Source: Algoriphagus chordae (lineage in GTDB: Bacteria; Bacteroidota; Bacteroidia; Cytophagales; Cyclobacteriaceae). From it: 48,410 nucleotides of DNA. Position numbers and translations under genes: made by a program. Location: assembly GCF_003254055.1 (NCBI RefSeq), contig NZ_QKZT01000027.1, positions 1 to 48,410 on the forward strand, in the 5' to 3' direction. Positions 35,570-43,992 of this stretch are shown one piece after another. Numbering within the stretch: position 1 is the stretch's first letter; every line of letters starts with the position of its first letter. The notes beneath the pieces are model-generated. The model was not told where the DNA came from. It ran no database searches and saw nothing but the letters and a program-made list of their open reading frames with translations.

Positions 35570-36712
35570 ATGAAAAAGCTACTACCCTTACTATCCCTCG
35601 TCCTTCTCGCAGCTTGTGGCAAAAAAAGCAGTACTGAATCCAGCGAATCTGGAAATATCCTCAAAAATCTTACTTACACTGTGGATACCGTAGTGGTGGA
35701 TCCAGGCGAGGAACTGATCAATCTTTCGATGGGACTCTTTGTTTCAGACGTATCTAAGGATGCTAAAACTTTGTATCAGTTCTCCCAATCTGATCTCTCG
35801 CTGACGGTAATCGATTTAGATCAATTGAAATTGGACAGGAAGATATTCTTCGAAAAGGAAGGTCCCCATGGCATTGGGTCTTTCGTCTCTGAGATGAAGG
35901 TTCTGCCTGGTGAACAGTTCTTGTTTTCGACTTTCAATTCTGCAGGTATCTTCGATTCCCAATCCAACAAGGTGAAGGATATTGCCCTGAAGGCAAATGA
36001 GTATCCGGAAATTGAGGTAGAGAATGCTCAGGATTTGAATTTTCAACTAACACGCTCTGCCGATGAGAAATATCTCTATTCCCTTCCGGGCGGATTTACC
36101 GAAGCCAATAGAGACCTAGCCCTAATCGATCGCACTAATCATGCTGCTAAAATGATTGATATCCCTGCCTTAGACAATACAGGGAAATTCAGCATCATGT
36201 TTTTCAGTAATGGAATGGGGGAAATCAGCCTGGAGAATTACTACTTGGACGAATACCAAGGCAAATTGTATCTGTCCTCTTCGGTGACAAGTGACCTATA
36301 TCGCTATGACTTTCAGCAAGATTCTCTGCAACTCTTCTCCTTTCCCATCACCGTAAGTCCAAAAGAAAAGACCGAATTCCCAAAAACAGAGGTCTCATCC
36401 AAAGAAGAACAACGGGAAGAATCTCAAAAAGTCCGCTCCCAAATAACCTTTAAGCATCTGATCTGGGACGAATCCAGACAACTTTTTTTTAGGATTGCGA
36501 GCATCACTATACCCAATGAAAATCCAGATTCTCCAGCAAAAATTTCTGTGTTCTTGTATGCATTTGACAGCGCTATGAAACTGGTCGGAGAGACTTTAAT
36601 GGATGACCTTAAAAGCATTCCCTCTTCAGCCTTCTTCAAAGACGGCAAGCTCTACTCCTATGTCAATGTAGAAGATGAGCTCGGCTTCGCAGTATTCACT
36701 TTTGATTTTTAA
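35570..36712 (+). CDS. Array lipoprotein P9 (class A)
   Basis: 380 residues with the same signal peptide as P7 (lipobox LAA-C16). Marks are YTVDTVVVDPGEELINLSMG, FEKEGPHGIGS, DLYRYDFQQDSLQLFSFPITVSPKEKT and FKHLIWDESRQLFFRIA; FPHEL is changed to FPITV. It ends in the class A tail. It is followed by a 15-nt spacer instead of 6, and that spacer is a class B tail relic. Confidence 0.82.
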   Translation: MKKLLPLLSLVLLAACGKKSSTESSESGNILKNLTYTVDTVVVDPGEELINLSMGLFVSDVSKDAKTLYQFSQSDLSLTVIDLDQLKLDRKIFFEKEGPHGIGSFVSEMKVLPGEQFLFSTFNSAGIFDSQSNKVKDIALKANEYPEIEVENAQDLNFQLTRSADEKYLYSLPGGFTEANRDLALIDRTNHAAKMIDIPALDNTGKFSIMFFSNGMGEISLENYYLDEYQGKLYLSSSVTSDLYRYDFQQDSLQLFSFPITVSPKEKTEFPKTEVSSKEEQREESQKVRSQITFKHLIWDESRQLFFRIASITIPNENPDSPAKISVFLYAFDSAMKLVGETLMDDLKSIPSSAFFKDGKLYSYVNVEDELGFAVFTFDF

Positions 36713-36735
36713 AACCAACAATTTCCTATGAATAG
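36712..36735 (+). pseudogene. Untranslated relic of a class B C-terminal tail
   Basis: Read from 36712, the codons give K-P-T-I-S-Y-E-stop, the exact class B tail that ends P10. The 23 bases 36712-36734 are identical to 37865-37887, where they encode the real end of P10 and start of P11. Here P9 has already stopped at 36712, so the tail is not translated. Confidence 0.75.
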
Positions 36736-37888
36736 ATACTCTTATTTAGTACTCGTATTAGGCTTAGCTGCCTGCTCTTCAGAGAAAGATTCTCAGGAAG
36801 GCAATGAAAGAGCCATTGATTTCTCCTATGAGCTAGACACTATCATGGTGGATGCAGGAGATGAGTTTATCCATGTCAACTGGCAACTGACCACCTCGGA
36901 TCTTTCTGCTGACGAAAAGTATTTCTACAATTTCAAAACCGGAGCTAAAGAACCCGGACTTGAAGTGATAGATCTGGAAAACTTAAAGCTTGACCATGTC
37001 ATTCCGATGGAACTAGACGGGCCAAATGGACTTCGATCTCCTTATGTGTCCCATGTGTACACACTCCCAGATGGCACTTTTTACTTATCGGACAATTACG
37101 AAGTTTACCATTTTGATCAAAAGGGAAACAAGCTGTCAACCCTAGTCTATGCTAAAGAGGAATTTGACGGTGAAAAACTTCCTGCGGAAAAGCGGATTCA
37201 ATTAAATGAAACCATGTCTGCGGACGGAAAAACTCTCTTGGCTCTATATGGGGGCCAGAAAATGCAGGATTCACCGGAAGGACTAGCGATTTTTGATATG
37301 GACGCCCAGCAGGTTACTTACAAGCCACTGAGTTTGTTTGCAGAATTAGAAAAGCACCAAACTGTTTTCTACTACGAAGGAGAGCATCCTATGCAGATGT
37401 TTATGGCTCAGATACATCTTCAACTTAAGCAGGACAGCTTACTCTATTCGAACAGCGCCCAAAACAAAATCTTTTTCTACAACCTCAAAACCGACTCCCT
37501 TACTTCCAAAACCTATAGCAGCAGCTACACATCACAGGAAGCTGCAGGAAACTATCCCAACAGATCTGACTCAGAATCAGAATTTCAAGAAATAGCAAAG
37601 AATAAAGAGAAAGAAGTCAACTACGGTCAGCTGTTTTTTGATAAGCAAAACGACGTCTATTGGCGCTTTGCCAAGGAAATGGATCGCATGAAAGGGGATA
37701 CAATTATGTACAAAACTGTATTGACTGCTTTTGATCCTGAGTTTAACCAGCTTCATGAGATGTTGCTTCCTTCCGACTTCACGCTACCTTCCAAGTACTT
37801 TGCACGAGAAGGGATGATTTATACCTTTTTGAATATTGATGATGAAGTCGCTTTCGTAAGACTTAAACCAACAATTTCCTATGAATAA
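36728..37888 (+). CDS. Array lipoprotein P10 (class B)
   Basis: 386 residues with lipobox LAA-C16 and SSEK after it. Marks are FSYELDTIMVDAGDEFIHVNW, MELDGPNGLRS, KIFFYNLKTDSLTSKTYSSSYTSQE and YGQLFFDKQNDVYWRFAKEMDRMKGD. The tail FLNIDDEVAFVRLKPTISYE is class B with its own ending. Its last 8 bases overlap the start of P11 (ATGAATAA). Confidence 0.82.
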   Translation: MNRYSYLVLVLGLAACSSEKDSQEGNERAIDFSYELDTIMVDAGDEFIHVNWQLTTSDLSADEKYFYNFKTGAKEPGLEVIDLENLKLDHVIPMELDGPNGLRSPYVSHVYTLPDGTFYLSDNYEVYHFDQKGNKLSTLVYAKEEFDGEKLPAEKRIQLNETMSADGKTLLALYGGQKMQDSPEGLAIFDMDAQQVTYKPLSLFAELEKHQTVFYYEGEHPMQMFMAQIHLQLKQDSLLYSNSAQNKIFFYNLKTDSLTSKTYSSSYTSQEAAGNYPNRSDSESEFQEIAKNKEKEVNYGQLFFDKQNDVYWRFAKEMDRMKGDTIMYKTVLTAFDPEFNQLHEMLLPSDFTLPSKYFAREGMIYTFLNIDDEVAFVRLKPTISYE

Positions 37889-39023
37889 ATACCTAACTCT
37901 TCTACTGCTTGCTGCAGTTATGATTTCTTGTAGCAAGCCTTCTGACATTATTGAGCAGCGGACTTTCACCGTTTCCTTGGACACCGTACAGGTTGACTCT
38001 AAGGACGAGATTCTATTTTTGAATTACTTTTTAGGGGTTTCTACCCTAGACCCTTCCCAGAAATTTCTCTACAACCTGAATGTGAGAGAGAATATTCTGG
38101 AGAAAATAAATCTGGAAACCTTGAGTCTGGATACACTCATCCAACTCGAAAGGGAAGGGCCAAATGGTATCGGTTCCCCATTCAAAATAATCGCATTGGA
38201 AAATGGGGGGTTTGTGTTTTCCAATAACTATACGCTAAGGTACATGGATGCCAACCGGCAAGTAACTAAACAAACAACACTTACAAGAGAACCATATATC
38301 ACAGATTTACTTCCTTCCGGAAAAAGCCTAAGTGTACAATCCAACGGTATTTCGAATGATGGCAGATACTTAGCAGGGCTTTATGAAACCTCAGAAATGT
38401 CCGACAAACCTGAAGGAATCGTTTGGTTTGATCTTGAGAATAATACTGGAAAGTTAATCCAAACTCAAGCACTGGATTTCATCAGGGAAAACAACTTAAC
38501 TTTGGAACTAGAGGGGCAAATAAGAGGCGGTTTTTCCACCGCAGTATTTTTTGAGCCTAGCCAGGATAAAATCCTATTCTCCCCTACTTCCAGAAACATG
38601 CTCATGATCTATGATTTGGCGGCTGACTCCCTGATCACCAAAAAATATGATAGCAAATTAACCAGCAATGAGCAAAAACCTGGTGAAGCAAAAACCATAA
38701 CTGATCTCAACGAATTCGATAAGTTGCGAGAGGACTTACTTAAAGAGGTAACTTTTGGGGAATGGGAACTAGACTCTAAAACCGGCTACCGCTGGAGGTT
38801 CTCTAAAGAACTTGATCGCACAATCGGAGAAGATAGCCTGATCTTCAAAACTGTGGTGACGGCAATAGATGAGAACTTTGAACTGTTGGGTGAGGCGCAA
38901 CTTCCGCAGGATTTTGTATTCCCATATAGCTTCTGGATTCGGGATGGAATGCCCTATGTATTCTTGAATATCGATGATGAACTGGCTTTTGTACGCTTAA
39001 AACCAAACTTTGGAAATGACTAG
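37881..39023 (+). CDS. Array lipoprotein P11 (class B)
   Basis: 380 residues with lipobox MIS-C17. Marks are FTVSLDTVQVDSKDEILFLN, LEREGPNGIGS, MLMIYDLAADSLITKKYDSKLTS and FGEWELDSKTGYRWRFSKELDR. The tail is FLNIDDELAFVRLKPNFGND. It overlaps the genes on both sides by 8 nt, so translation is probably coupled. DAGDE is replaced by DSKDE, shared with P13 (DSKGT). Confidence 0.82.
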   Translation: MNKYLTLLLLAAVMISCSKPSDIIEQRTFTVSLDTVQVDSKDEILFLNYFLGVSTLDPSQKFLYNLNVRENILEKINLETLSLDTLIQLEREGPNGIGSPFKIIALENGGFVFSNNYTLRYMDANRQVTKQTTLTREPYITDLLPSGKSLSVQSNGISNDGRYLAGLYETSEMSDKPEGIVWFDLENNTGKLIQTQALDFIRENNLTLELEGQIRGGFSTAVFFEPSQDKILFSPTSRNMLMIYDLAADSLITKKYDSKLTSNEQKPGEAKTITDLNEFDKLREDLLKEVTFGEWELDSKTGYRWRFSKELDRTIGEDSLIFKTVVTAIDENFELLGEAQLPQDFVFPYSFWIRDGMPYVFLNIDDELAFVRLKPNFGND

Positions 39024-40173
39024 ATATCTATTTCTACTGATGGTTACTGTATTGCTAAGCTGCTCTTCAGATAAGCAATCCACCTCTGAAAAAGCTACTG
39101 ATTTTGACTTTTCCTATACCATCGATACCCTGATGGTGGATGCGGGAGATGAGTTTCTGTTCCTGAATATGGATTTGTTCTTTTCGGATTACTCGGCCAA
39201 AGAGGGACTTTTTTACAATATCAATCCCCAATCAGGCCGGGTGGAGGTCATAGATATGAAGAGCAACTCACTGAAAAAATTGGTACAATACGAGATGGAA
39301 GGACCAAATGGCATTCTGGAAATGGCCATTACAGGTTTGAAAAAGACCACTAATGGTGATTTGTTTTTTATGAACTATATGATGATGAATCAGCTGGACT
39401 CTACCGATACCAAAATAGCTTCCTACAGACTGAGCAATGAGTTTTTGAATGGGGATACTCTGGCGGAAAATGTGGAAATAGATGGTATGGGCAAAATCGC
39501 TGATGACGGCTCTTACTTTGCAAGTTTATATGGTAATTATCAAACTGGAGGAACAATCCAGGGAGTCGCGAAACTTACTTTTGCAGACAGTACCCTTCAA
39601 CTAATTCCCCTGGATTTTTGGGGTGATATGGACAAGTACAGTATCAAAATGGATGTGGGAAATGGCAGAGCATTTTCTTCTCCTGAGTTCAAATTCCTTA
39701 CCCTTGATGGTCCAAATTTCATTGTATCCACTACTGCAAAAAATGAGCTTTGGCATTATGATGCTGCTATGGATAGTGTTTTTCATAAGGAGTATTCCAG
39801 TGTTTTCACCCAAAACGAAAAAGTAGTCAACTACCCACAAACTGCCAATAGCCAAAAATCCTTTGATCAGGCAAACAAGCAAAAGAATGATCAAGTGGTA
39901 TTTGGGCCCTTGGTGAAGGATGAGAAGTCTGGCCGATTCTATCGCTACAGCCGCGAGCAGGACGACAGTGAAAATAAGTACGCCTATGTGCTCAGCATTT
40001 TTGATCAGCAGCTGGATCAGCTCCATGAGGAAAAGTTAAGTGAAGAAATAACTATTCCCGGGTACTATTTTACGTCGCGGACTTTTGTACATGAGGGTAT
40101 GCTTTACAGCTTTCTCAATATCGAGGATGAAATGGCTTTTGTGAGACTAAAACCAAACTTTGGAAATGACTAG
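39016..40173 (+). CDS. Array lipoprotein P12 (class B)
   Basis: The ATG at 39016 is chosen over an upstream TTG because it gives MTRYLFLLMVTVLLSC16, matching P13 and P14; the protein has 385 residues. Marks are FSYTIDTLMVDAGDEFLFLN, YEMEGPNGILE, ELWHYDAAMDSVFHKEYSSVFT and VFGPLVKDEKSGRFYRYSREQD. It resembles P15 most, sharing DGSYFASLYGN, LIPLDFWG and FGPLVKD, though two genes lie between them. Confidence 0.82.
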   Translation: MTRYLFLLMVTVLLSCSSDKQSTSEKATDFDFSYTIDTLMVDAGDEFLFLNMDLFFSDYSAKEGLFYNINPQSGRVEVIDMKSNSLKKLVQYEMEGPNGILEMAITGLKKTTNGDLFFMNYMMMNQLDSTDTKIASYRLSNEFLNGDTLAENVEIDGMGKIADDGSYFASLYGNYQTGGTIQGVAKLTFADSTLQLIPLDFWGDMDKYSIKMDVGNGRAFSSPEFKFLTLDGPNFIVSTTAKNELWHYDAAMDSVFHKEYSSVFTQNEKVVNYPQTANSQKSFDQANKQKNDQVVFGPLVKDEKSGRFYRYSREQDDSENKYAYVLSIFDQQLDQLHEEKLSEEITIPGYYFTSRTFVHEGMLYSFLNIEDEMAFVRLKPNFGND

Positions 40174-41305
40174 ATACCTATTTCTACTAATCGCAATTAC
40201 TCTTGTAGGCTGTAACTCTGACAAGAAATCAGACGCTATAGAGGCTAAAAACCTCAGCTTTTCCTACGAATTGGATACCGTTCACATTGATTCAAAAGGG
40301 ACACTCTTTTTCCTGAATAATGGGCTGATGGGAACAGGTTTAAGCCCTGACTCAAATAAACTCTACCTATTCAATCGGCCTTTTTCCAGGCTGGATATCG
40401 TTGATCTAGAAAAACTTGAGTACTATGATTCTTTGCCACTAGAGCCAGAGGGCCCAAATGGAATAGGTCAGATGGGAATAGGAGCCATAAATATTACAAA
40501 TTCTGGTGACTATTATTTCACGGTCTATCGAGAGATAAAGGCATTTGATCCTTCGGGAAATCTCAAAAGAGAAATCAAATGGACTACGGATGAGGAGATC
40601 TTAAGTCAATTGGAAAATGGCGTATTGGAATTTAAAGATGATAGAATTTCGCCCGATGGTTCCACTTATTATGGCATTTACACTACCTCGAATATTCCTG
40701 AAAAGCCGCAGGAAGATGGTTTGGCCATCATGGATTTGAATACCAAAAAGCTGAAAATGGTGGACTTACCCTCCTTAAAAAAGCTTTCTGAATTTAAGCT
40801 TCTCCTTGAACAGAATGGTGGTACTATCATAGCAGGTGATCAAACCTATCTCATAATAAATGGCTCAAAAATCCTGATTTCTAACGGAGCTATGAACGTT
40901 ATATCAGCCTATGATTTGGAACTGGATTCTTTAAGGGAGTACTCCTATGAAACTGAATTATTGCCGGCAGAAAAGCCAGGGAATTATCCTCGGAAAGTGG
41001 GAACTATGGAAGAATTCAGTGCGGCTATGGAAGAAAAAAATAAGGAACCTCTGTATGGGGAGATTCACTTCGATCCTATATCTGGCTACTATTATCGTGT
41101 GAGCTTTTTGAAAGAAGCTAAGCCTGATGGAAATTTAGAGAGAAAGGCTGTCCTGACGATTTTTGATCAGGAACTGAATTTGATTCACGAAGAAATGGGA
41201 GATTTCGGGATTTCCTTCATCCGAAATGGAAGTATCTACCGATTTATTAACATCGATGACGAAATGGCTTTTGTACGCCTAAAACCAAACTTTGGAAATG
41301 ACTAG
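40166..41305 (+). CDS. Array lipoprotein P13 (class B)
   Basis: 379 residues from the ATG at 40166; lipobox LVG-C16. Marks are FSYELDTVHIDSKGTLFFLN, LEPEGPNGIGQ, VISAYDLELDSLREYSYETELLPAEKPGNYP and YGEIHFDPISGYYYRVS. The tail is FINIDDEMAFVRLKPNFGND. The ATGACTAG overlap with P12 encodes the end of one protein and the start of the other. Confidence 0.82.
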   Translation: MTRYLFLLIAITLVGCNSDKKSDAIEAKNLSFSYELDTVHIDSKGTLFFLNNGLMGTGLSPDSNKLYLFNRPFSRLDIVDLEKLEYYDSLPLEPEGPNGIGQMGIGAINITNSGDYYFTVYREIKAFDPSGNLKREIKWTTDEEILSQLENGVLEFKDDRISPDGSTYYGIYTTSNIPEKPQEDGLAIMDLNTKKLKMVDLPSLKKLSEFKLLLEQNGGTIIAGDQTYLIINGSKILISNGAMNVISAYDLELDSLREYSYETELLPAEKPGNYPRKVGTMEEFSAAMEEKNKEPLYGEIHFDPISGYYYRVSFLKEAKPDGNLERKAVLTIFDQELNLIHEEMGDFGISFIRNGSIYRFINIDDEMAFVRLKPNFGND

Positions 41306-42428
41306 ATACCTATTTATACTAATCGCATTTGCTCTTGTAAGCTGCTCTTCAGAGAAAGAATCAGACTCGGAAAAAGCTACTGATTTTGACTTCTCATATA
41401 CCGTAGATACCCTGATGGTGGATGCGGGAGAGCATTTCTTTTTCCTCAATCGGGATTTGAGTTTATCTGATGTCACCCAAGACCGGAAATACTTGTATAA
41501 TCTTAATCCTCAATCGCTGCTACTTGAGATTGTAAACTTGGACGATCTCAAATTAGAGAAGACAGTTCAATTAGAAAAAGAAGGTCCTGATGGAATTGGG
41601 CTCCCTTATTATGGAAAAATTCAGGTATTGGAAAATGGTAATATCGCTTTGTTTGGTCAGTTTAAAATCCACATTGTCACTGAGCAGGCTAAGCTTGTTA
41701 AAACCATAGAACTTGATCAAATCAATATTCAAAAAGAGGAAGAGAAAATTGGTTGGACCAGCGTACTTTCTGATGACGGCAAACTGCTCGCAAGCACTCT
41801 GGCCAACATTGATTACAAAACACCTGCAAAAGGAGTGGTTTTGATAGATTTAGAGACTGACGCTGTCAAGTATATTCCCATGAGCCTGTTTGAAAAACTC
41901 AAGCAATTTGAAATTATGTTTCAAGAGGGAAATGCACCTGGCATCGTTACTGGTGAGTTTGCTTACTTGAGTTTCATTGATGACAAGCTGATTATCTCCT
42001 CTTCGGCTTATAACGAACTGTATCAGTATAATACCAACTTTGACAGCCTTTCTCACTACAGCTTCGAAGCAAGCCTTACGGACAACGAAAAAATTCGAAA
42101 TTACCCAAACCAAGTACAGTCGAATAAAGAATGGACTGATGCTGAGAAGGCAAAAAAGGAACAGGTTTCTTTTAACGAGTTTTTGAAATTACCTGAGGAA
42201 AATATTTTCTGGAGACTGAGTACGGACAAGGACCGTATGATTGCAGATTCTGTTGTTTTCAAGCAGGTAGTCACTTTTTTTGATGCTGATTTTAAGATGC
42301 TCAAAGAGCAAGAACTTGAGAACTTTCACAATTACAACAAGCCTTTCTTCAAAGATGGGATGTTATATAGTTTTTTGAATATTAATGACGAACTAGCCTT
42401 TGTGAGGCTCAAACCAAGCTTTGATTAG
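41298..42428 (+). CDS. Array lipoprotein P14 (class B)
   Basis: 376 residues from the ATG at 41298; lipobox LVS-C16 with SSEKES. Marks are FSYTVDTLMVDAGEHFFFLN, LEKEGPDGIGL, ELYQYNTNFDSLSHYSFEASLTDNEK and FNEFLKLPEENIFWRLS. The tail joins a class A-like FFKDG to a class B ending (GMLYSFLNINDELAFVRLKPSFD). The translated overlap chain ends here: 145 bp separate it from P15. Confidence 0.82.
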   Translation: MTRYLFILIAFALVSCSSEKESDSEKATDFDFSYTVDTLMVDAGEHFFFLNRDLSLSDVTQDRKYLYNLNPQSLLLEIVNLDDLKLEKTVQLEKEGPDGIGLPYYGKIQVLENGNIALFGQFKIHIVTEQAKLVKTIELDQINIQKEEEKIGWTSVLSDDGKLLASTLANIDYKTPAKGVVLIDLETDAVKYIPMSLFEKLKQFEIMFQEGNAPGIVTGEFAYLSFIDDKLIISSSAYNELYQYNTNFDSLSHYSFEASLTDNEKIRNYPNQVQSNKEWTDAEKAKKEQVSFNEFLKLPEENIFWRLSTDKDRMIADSVVFKQVVTFFDADFKMLKEQELENFHNYNKPFFKDGMLYSFLNINDELAFVRLKPSFD

Positions 42429-42573
42429 GCGTAAGTTAGTTTAATGCTCTTGCGGCAAGAGACCTAGATAATCAATAAGAATATTCCGCGGAGAATAGGT
42501 TTTCTACCTTCTTGCCTAAGTTTATATTTGGTAAAGATTGGCTTTATGGAAATTTGACCTTATTTTTTAGCTA
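42429..42573 (+). promoter_or_regulatory. P14-P15 spacer with hairpin and possible promoter
   Basis: The only long gap inside the array. CTCTTG/CAAGAG form a 6-bp hairpin at 42447-42461 without a clear T run, and TATATTTG at 42523-42530 fits a -7 element but I find no TTG at a good distance. P15 may therefore have its own promoter. Confidence 0.35.
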
Positions 42574-43746
42574 ATGAAGCTATTCTATGTCCTAGGTTTT
42601 TTTCTCCTGCTTGCCTCCTGTGAGGAAAAACCAGTAGAAGTACAGCTTCCTGTAGCCAATGTGTCACCTGGATTTAACTATGTTTTGGACACAGTTCATA
42701 TCAATTCCGGAGATGACAACATCTATTTGGAAATGAATTTGAGCATGTCAGATTATTCCACTAAGGAGGGTTTTCTCTATAATTTAAAACCAGAAAATGC
42801 ACGTGTAGAGATGATCAATATGGAAAGCCTGAGTCTTGATTCTGTGATCAACTATAAAGTGAACGGACCGAATAGTGTCAAACAATACTTCCCTTTTGGG
42901 ATCAAGAAAACAAACTTTGGGGACACATTCTTTAAAGAATACAGAGTAATCCACAAGCTTAATTCAGGGGGGCAGAAAATTGATTCTTACGAACTTATCA
43001 ACAGAGAGCTGAAGGGGGATCGATTGCCTTTTGACACAGAAATAGATGGCCTGGGGGAAATTTCTCCTGACGGATCTTATTTGGCTAGCTTCTATGGCAA
43101 TTTCAAGGTGGGGGGATCCGTATTGGGCATCGCAAAAGTAAATTTGTCGGACAAGTCGCTGAAGCTTATACCCATTGATTTTTGGGACAAATTGAAAAAA
43201 TACACCATCACGGTAAATTATGATATAGGAAGGAGAAATAGTTCTCCGGAATTGAAATTTCTGCTGCTAAATGGACCTGACATTATTCTAACAACCTCAG
43301 CAAGTAATGAACTCTGGTACTATGACGCTGAAAGCGACTCCGTGATCCATAAGACTTTTCATAGCAATATTACTGCCGATCAAAAATCCGGAAAATACCG
43401 ACAAGACATTACTGATCAAGGCCGCTATATGTACTGGGTCAAACGCAAAAATGATGAGGTGGTATTCGGCCCACTGGTCAAGGATCATCAGGCTCAGCGA
43501 TTCTATCGATATAGCCGTGAACTGGATAGCAGCGATCCTCAGAAACTCCACTATGTGTATGTCTTAACAGTATTTGACGAAAAACTGGAGCAAATCCATG
43601 AGCAGAAGCTAGACAACAGTATTCCTATAATGGGCAAATATTTCGAAGTAAAGACCTTTGTGCATAATGGTTCGATCTATTCCTATCTACAAAAAGAAAA
43701 TGAGCTGGCTTTTATCCGCTTGAAACCAAATTTTGACAATGAATAG
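42574..43746 (+). CDS. Array lipoprotein P15 (class B, last member)
   Basis: 390 residues with lipobox LAS-C16 and EEKP after it. Marks are FNYVLDTVHINSGDDNIYLEMN, YKVNGPNSVKQ in place of EGPNGIG, ELWYYDAESDSVIHKTFHSNIT and FGPLVKDHQAQRFYRYSRELD. The tail is a drifted class B form (YLQKENELAFIRLKPNFDNE). Sister of P12 by its middle part. A hairpin-repeat cluster follows at 43762. Confidence 0.82.
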   Translation: MKLFYVLGFFLLLASCEEKPVEVQLPVANVSPGFNYVLDTVHINSGDDNIYLEMNLSMSDYSTKEGFLYNLKPENARVEMINMESLSLDSVINYKVNGPNSVKQYFPFGIKKTNFGDTFFKEYRVIHKLNSGGQKIDSYELINRELKGDRLPFDTEIDGLGEISPDGSYLASFYGNFKVGGSVLGIAKVNLSDKSLKLIPIDFWDKLKKYTITVNYDIGRRNSSPELKFLLLNGPDIILTTSASNELWYYDAESDSVIHKTFHSNITADQKSGKYRQDITDQGRYMYWVKRKNDEVVFGPLVKDHQAQRFYRYSRELDSSDPQKLHYVYVLTVFDEKLEQIHEQKLDNSIPIMGKYFEVKTFVHNGSIYSYLQKENELAFIRLKPNFDNE

Positions 43747-43761
43747 CACCACTTCGCCGAT

Positions 43762-43947
43762 GTTCGTATTCCTTTGCTTTCCGCCTCTGTTCGTATTCCT
43801 TTGCTTTCCGCCTCTGTTCGTGTCCTCACGAACAGCAATTATCGCTATCTGTATAATTAACGGAAGCTGAGTCTCAACTCTCCGCCGAAGTTCGTGTCCC
43901 ACGAACAGCAACCTAAACCACCCTGCCGATGTTCGTGTCATCACGAA
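43762..43947. repeat. Direct repeat pair and GTTCGTG hairpin cluster
   Basis: A 27-bp unit (starting GTTCGTATTCCTTTGC) is present twice in tandem at 43762-43788 and 43789-43815 without differences. Three hairpins follow with stem GTTCGTG/CACGAAC or its shortened form: 43816-43833, 43890-43906 and 43932-43947. CCGATG or CCGAAG precedes several of them. It lies between P15 and the convergent fur gene and looks like an intergenic repeat array. Confidence 0.65.
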
Positions 43948-43992
43948 AATCAATTATTTCAATAACACCAGAAACAAAGGCGCAAGCCTTCC

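Noticed and set aside
43762..43815. Possible CRISPR-like repeat
   Set aside because: Only two directly adjacent 27-bp units without spacers, and no cas gene in the window.
43687..43953. Minus-strand open frame with repeated NRGGKQRNT
   Set aside because: The peptide repeat comes from the 27-bp direct repeats and overlaps the end of P15; not a gene.
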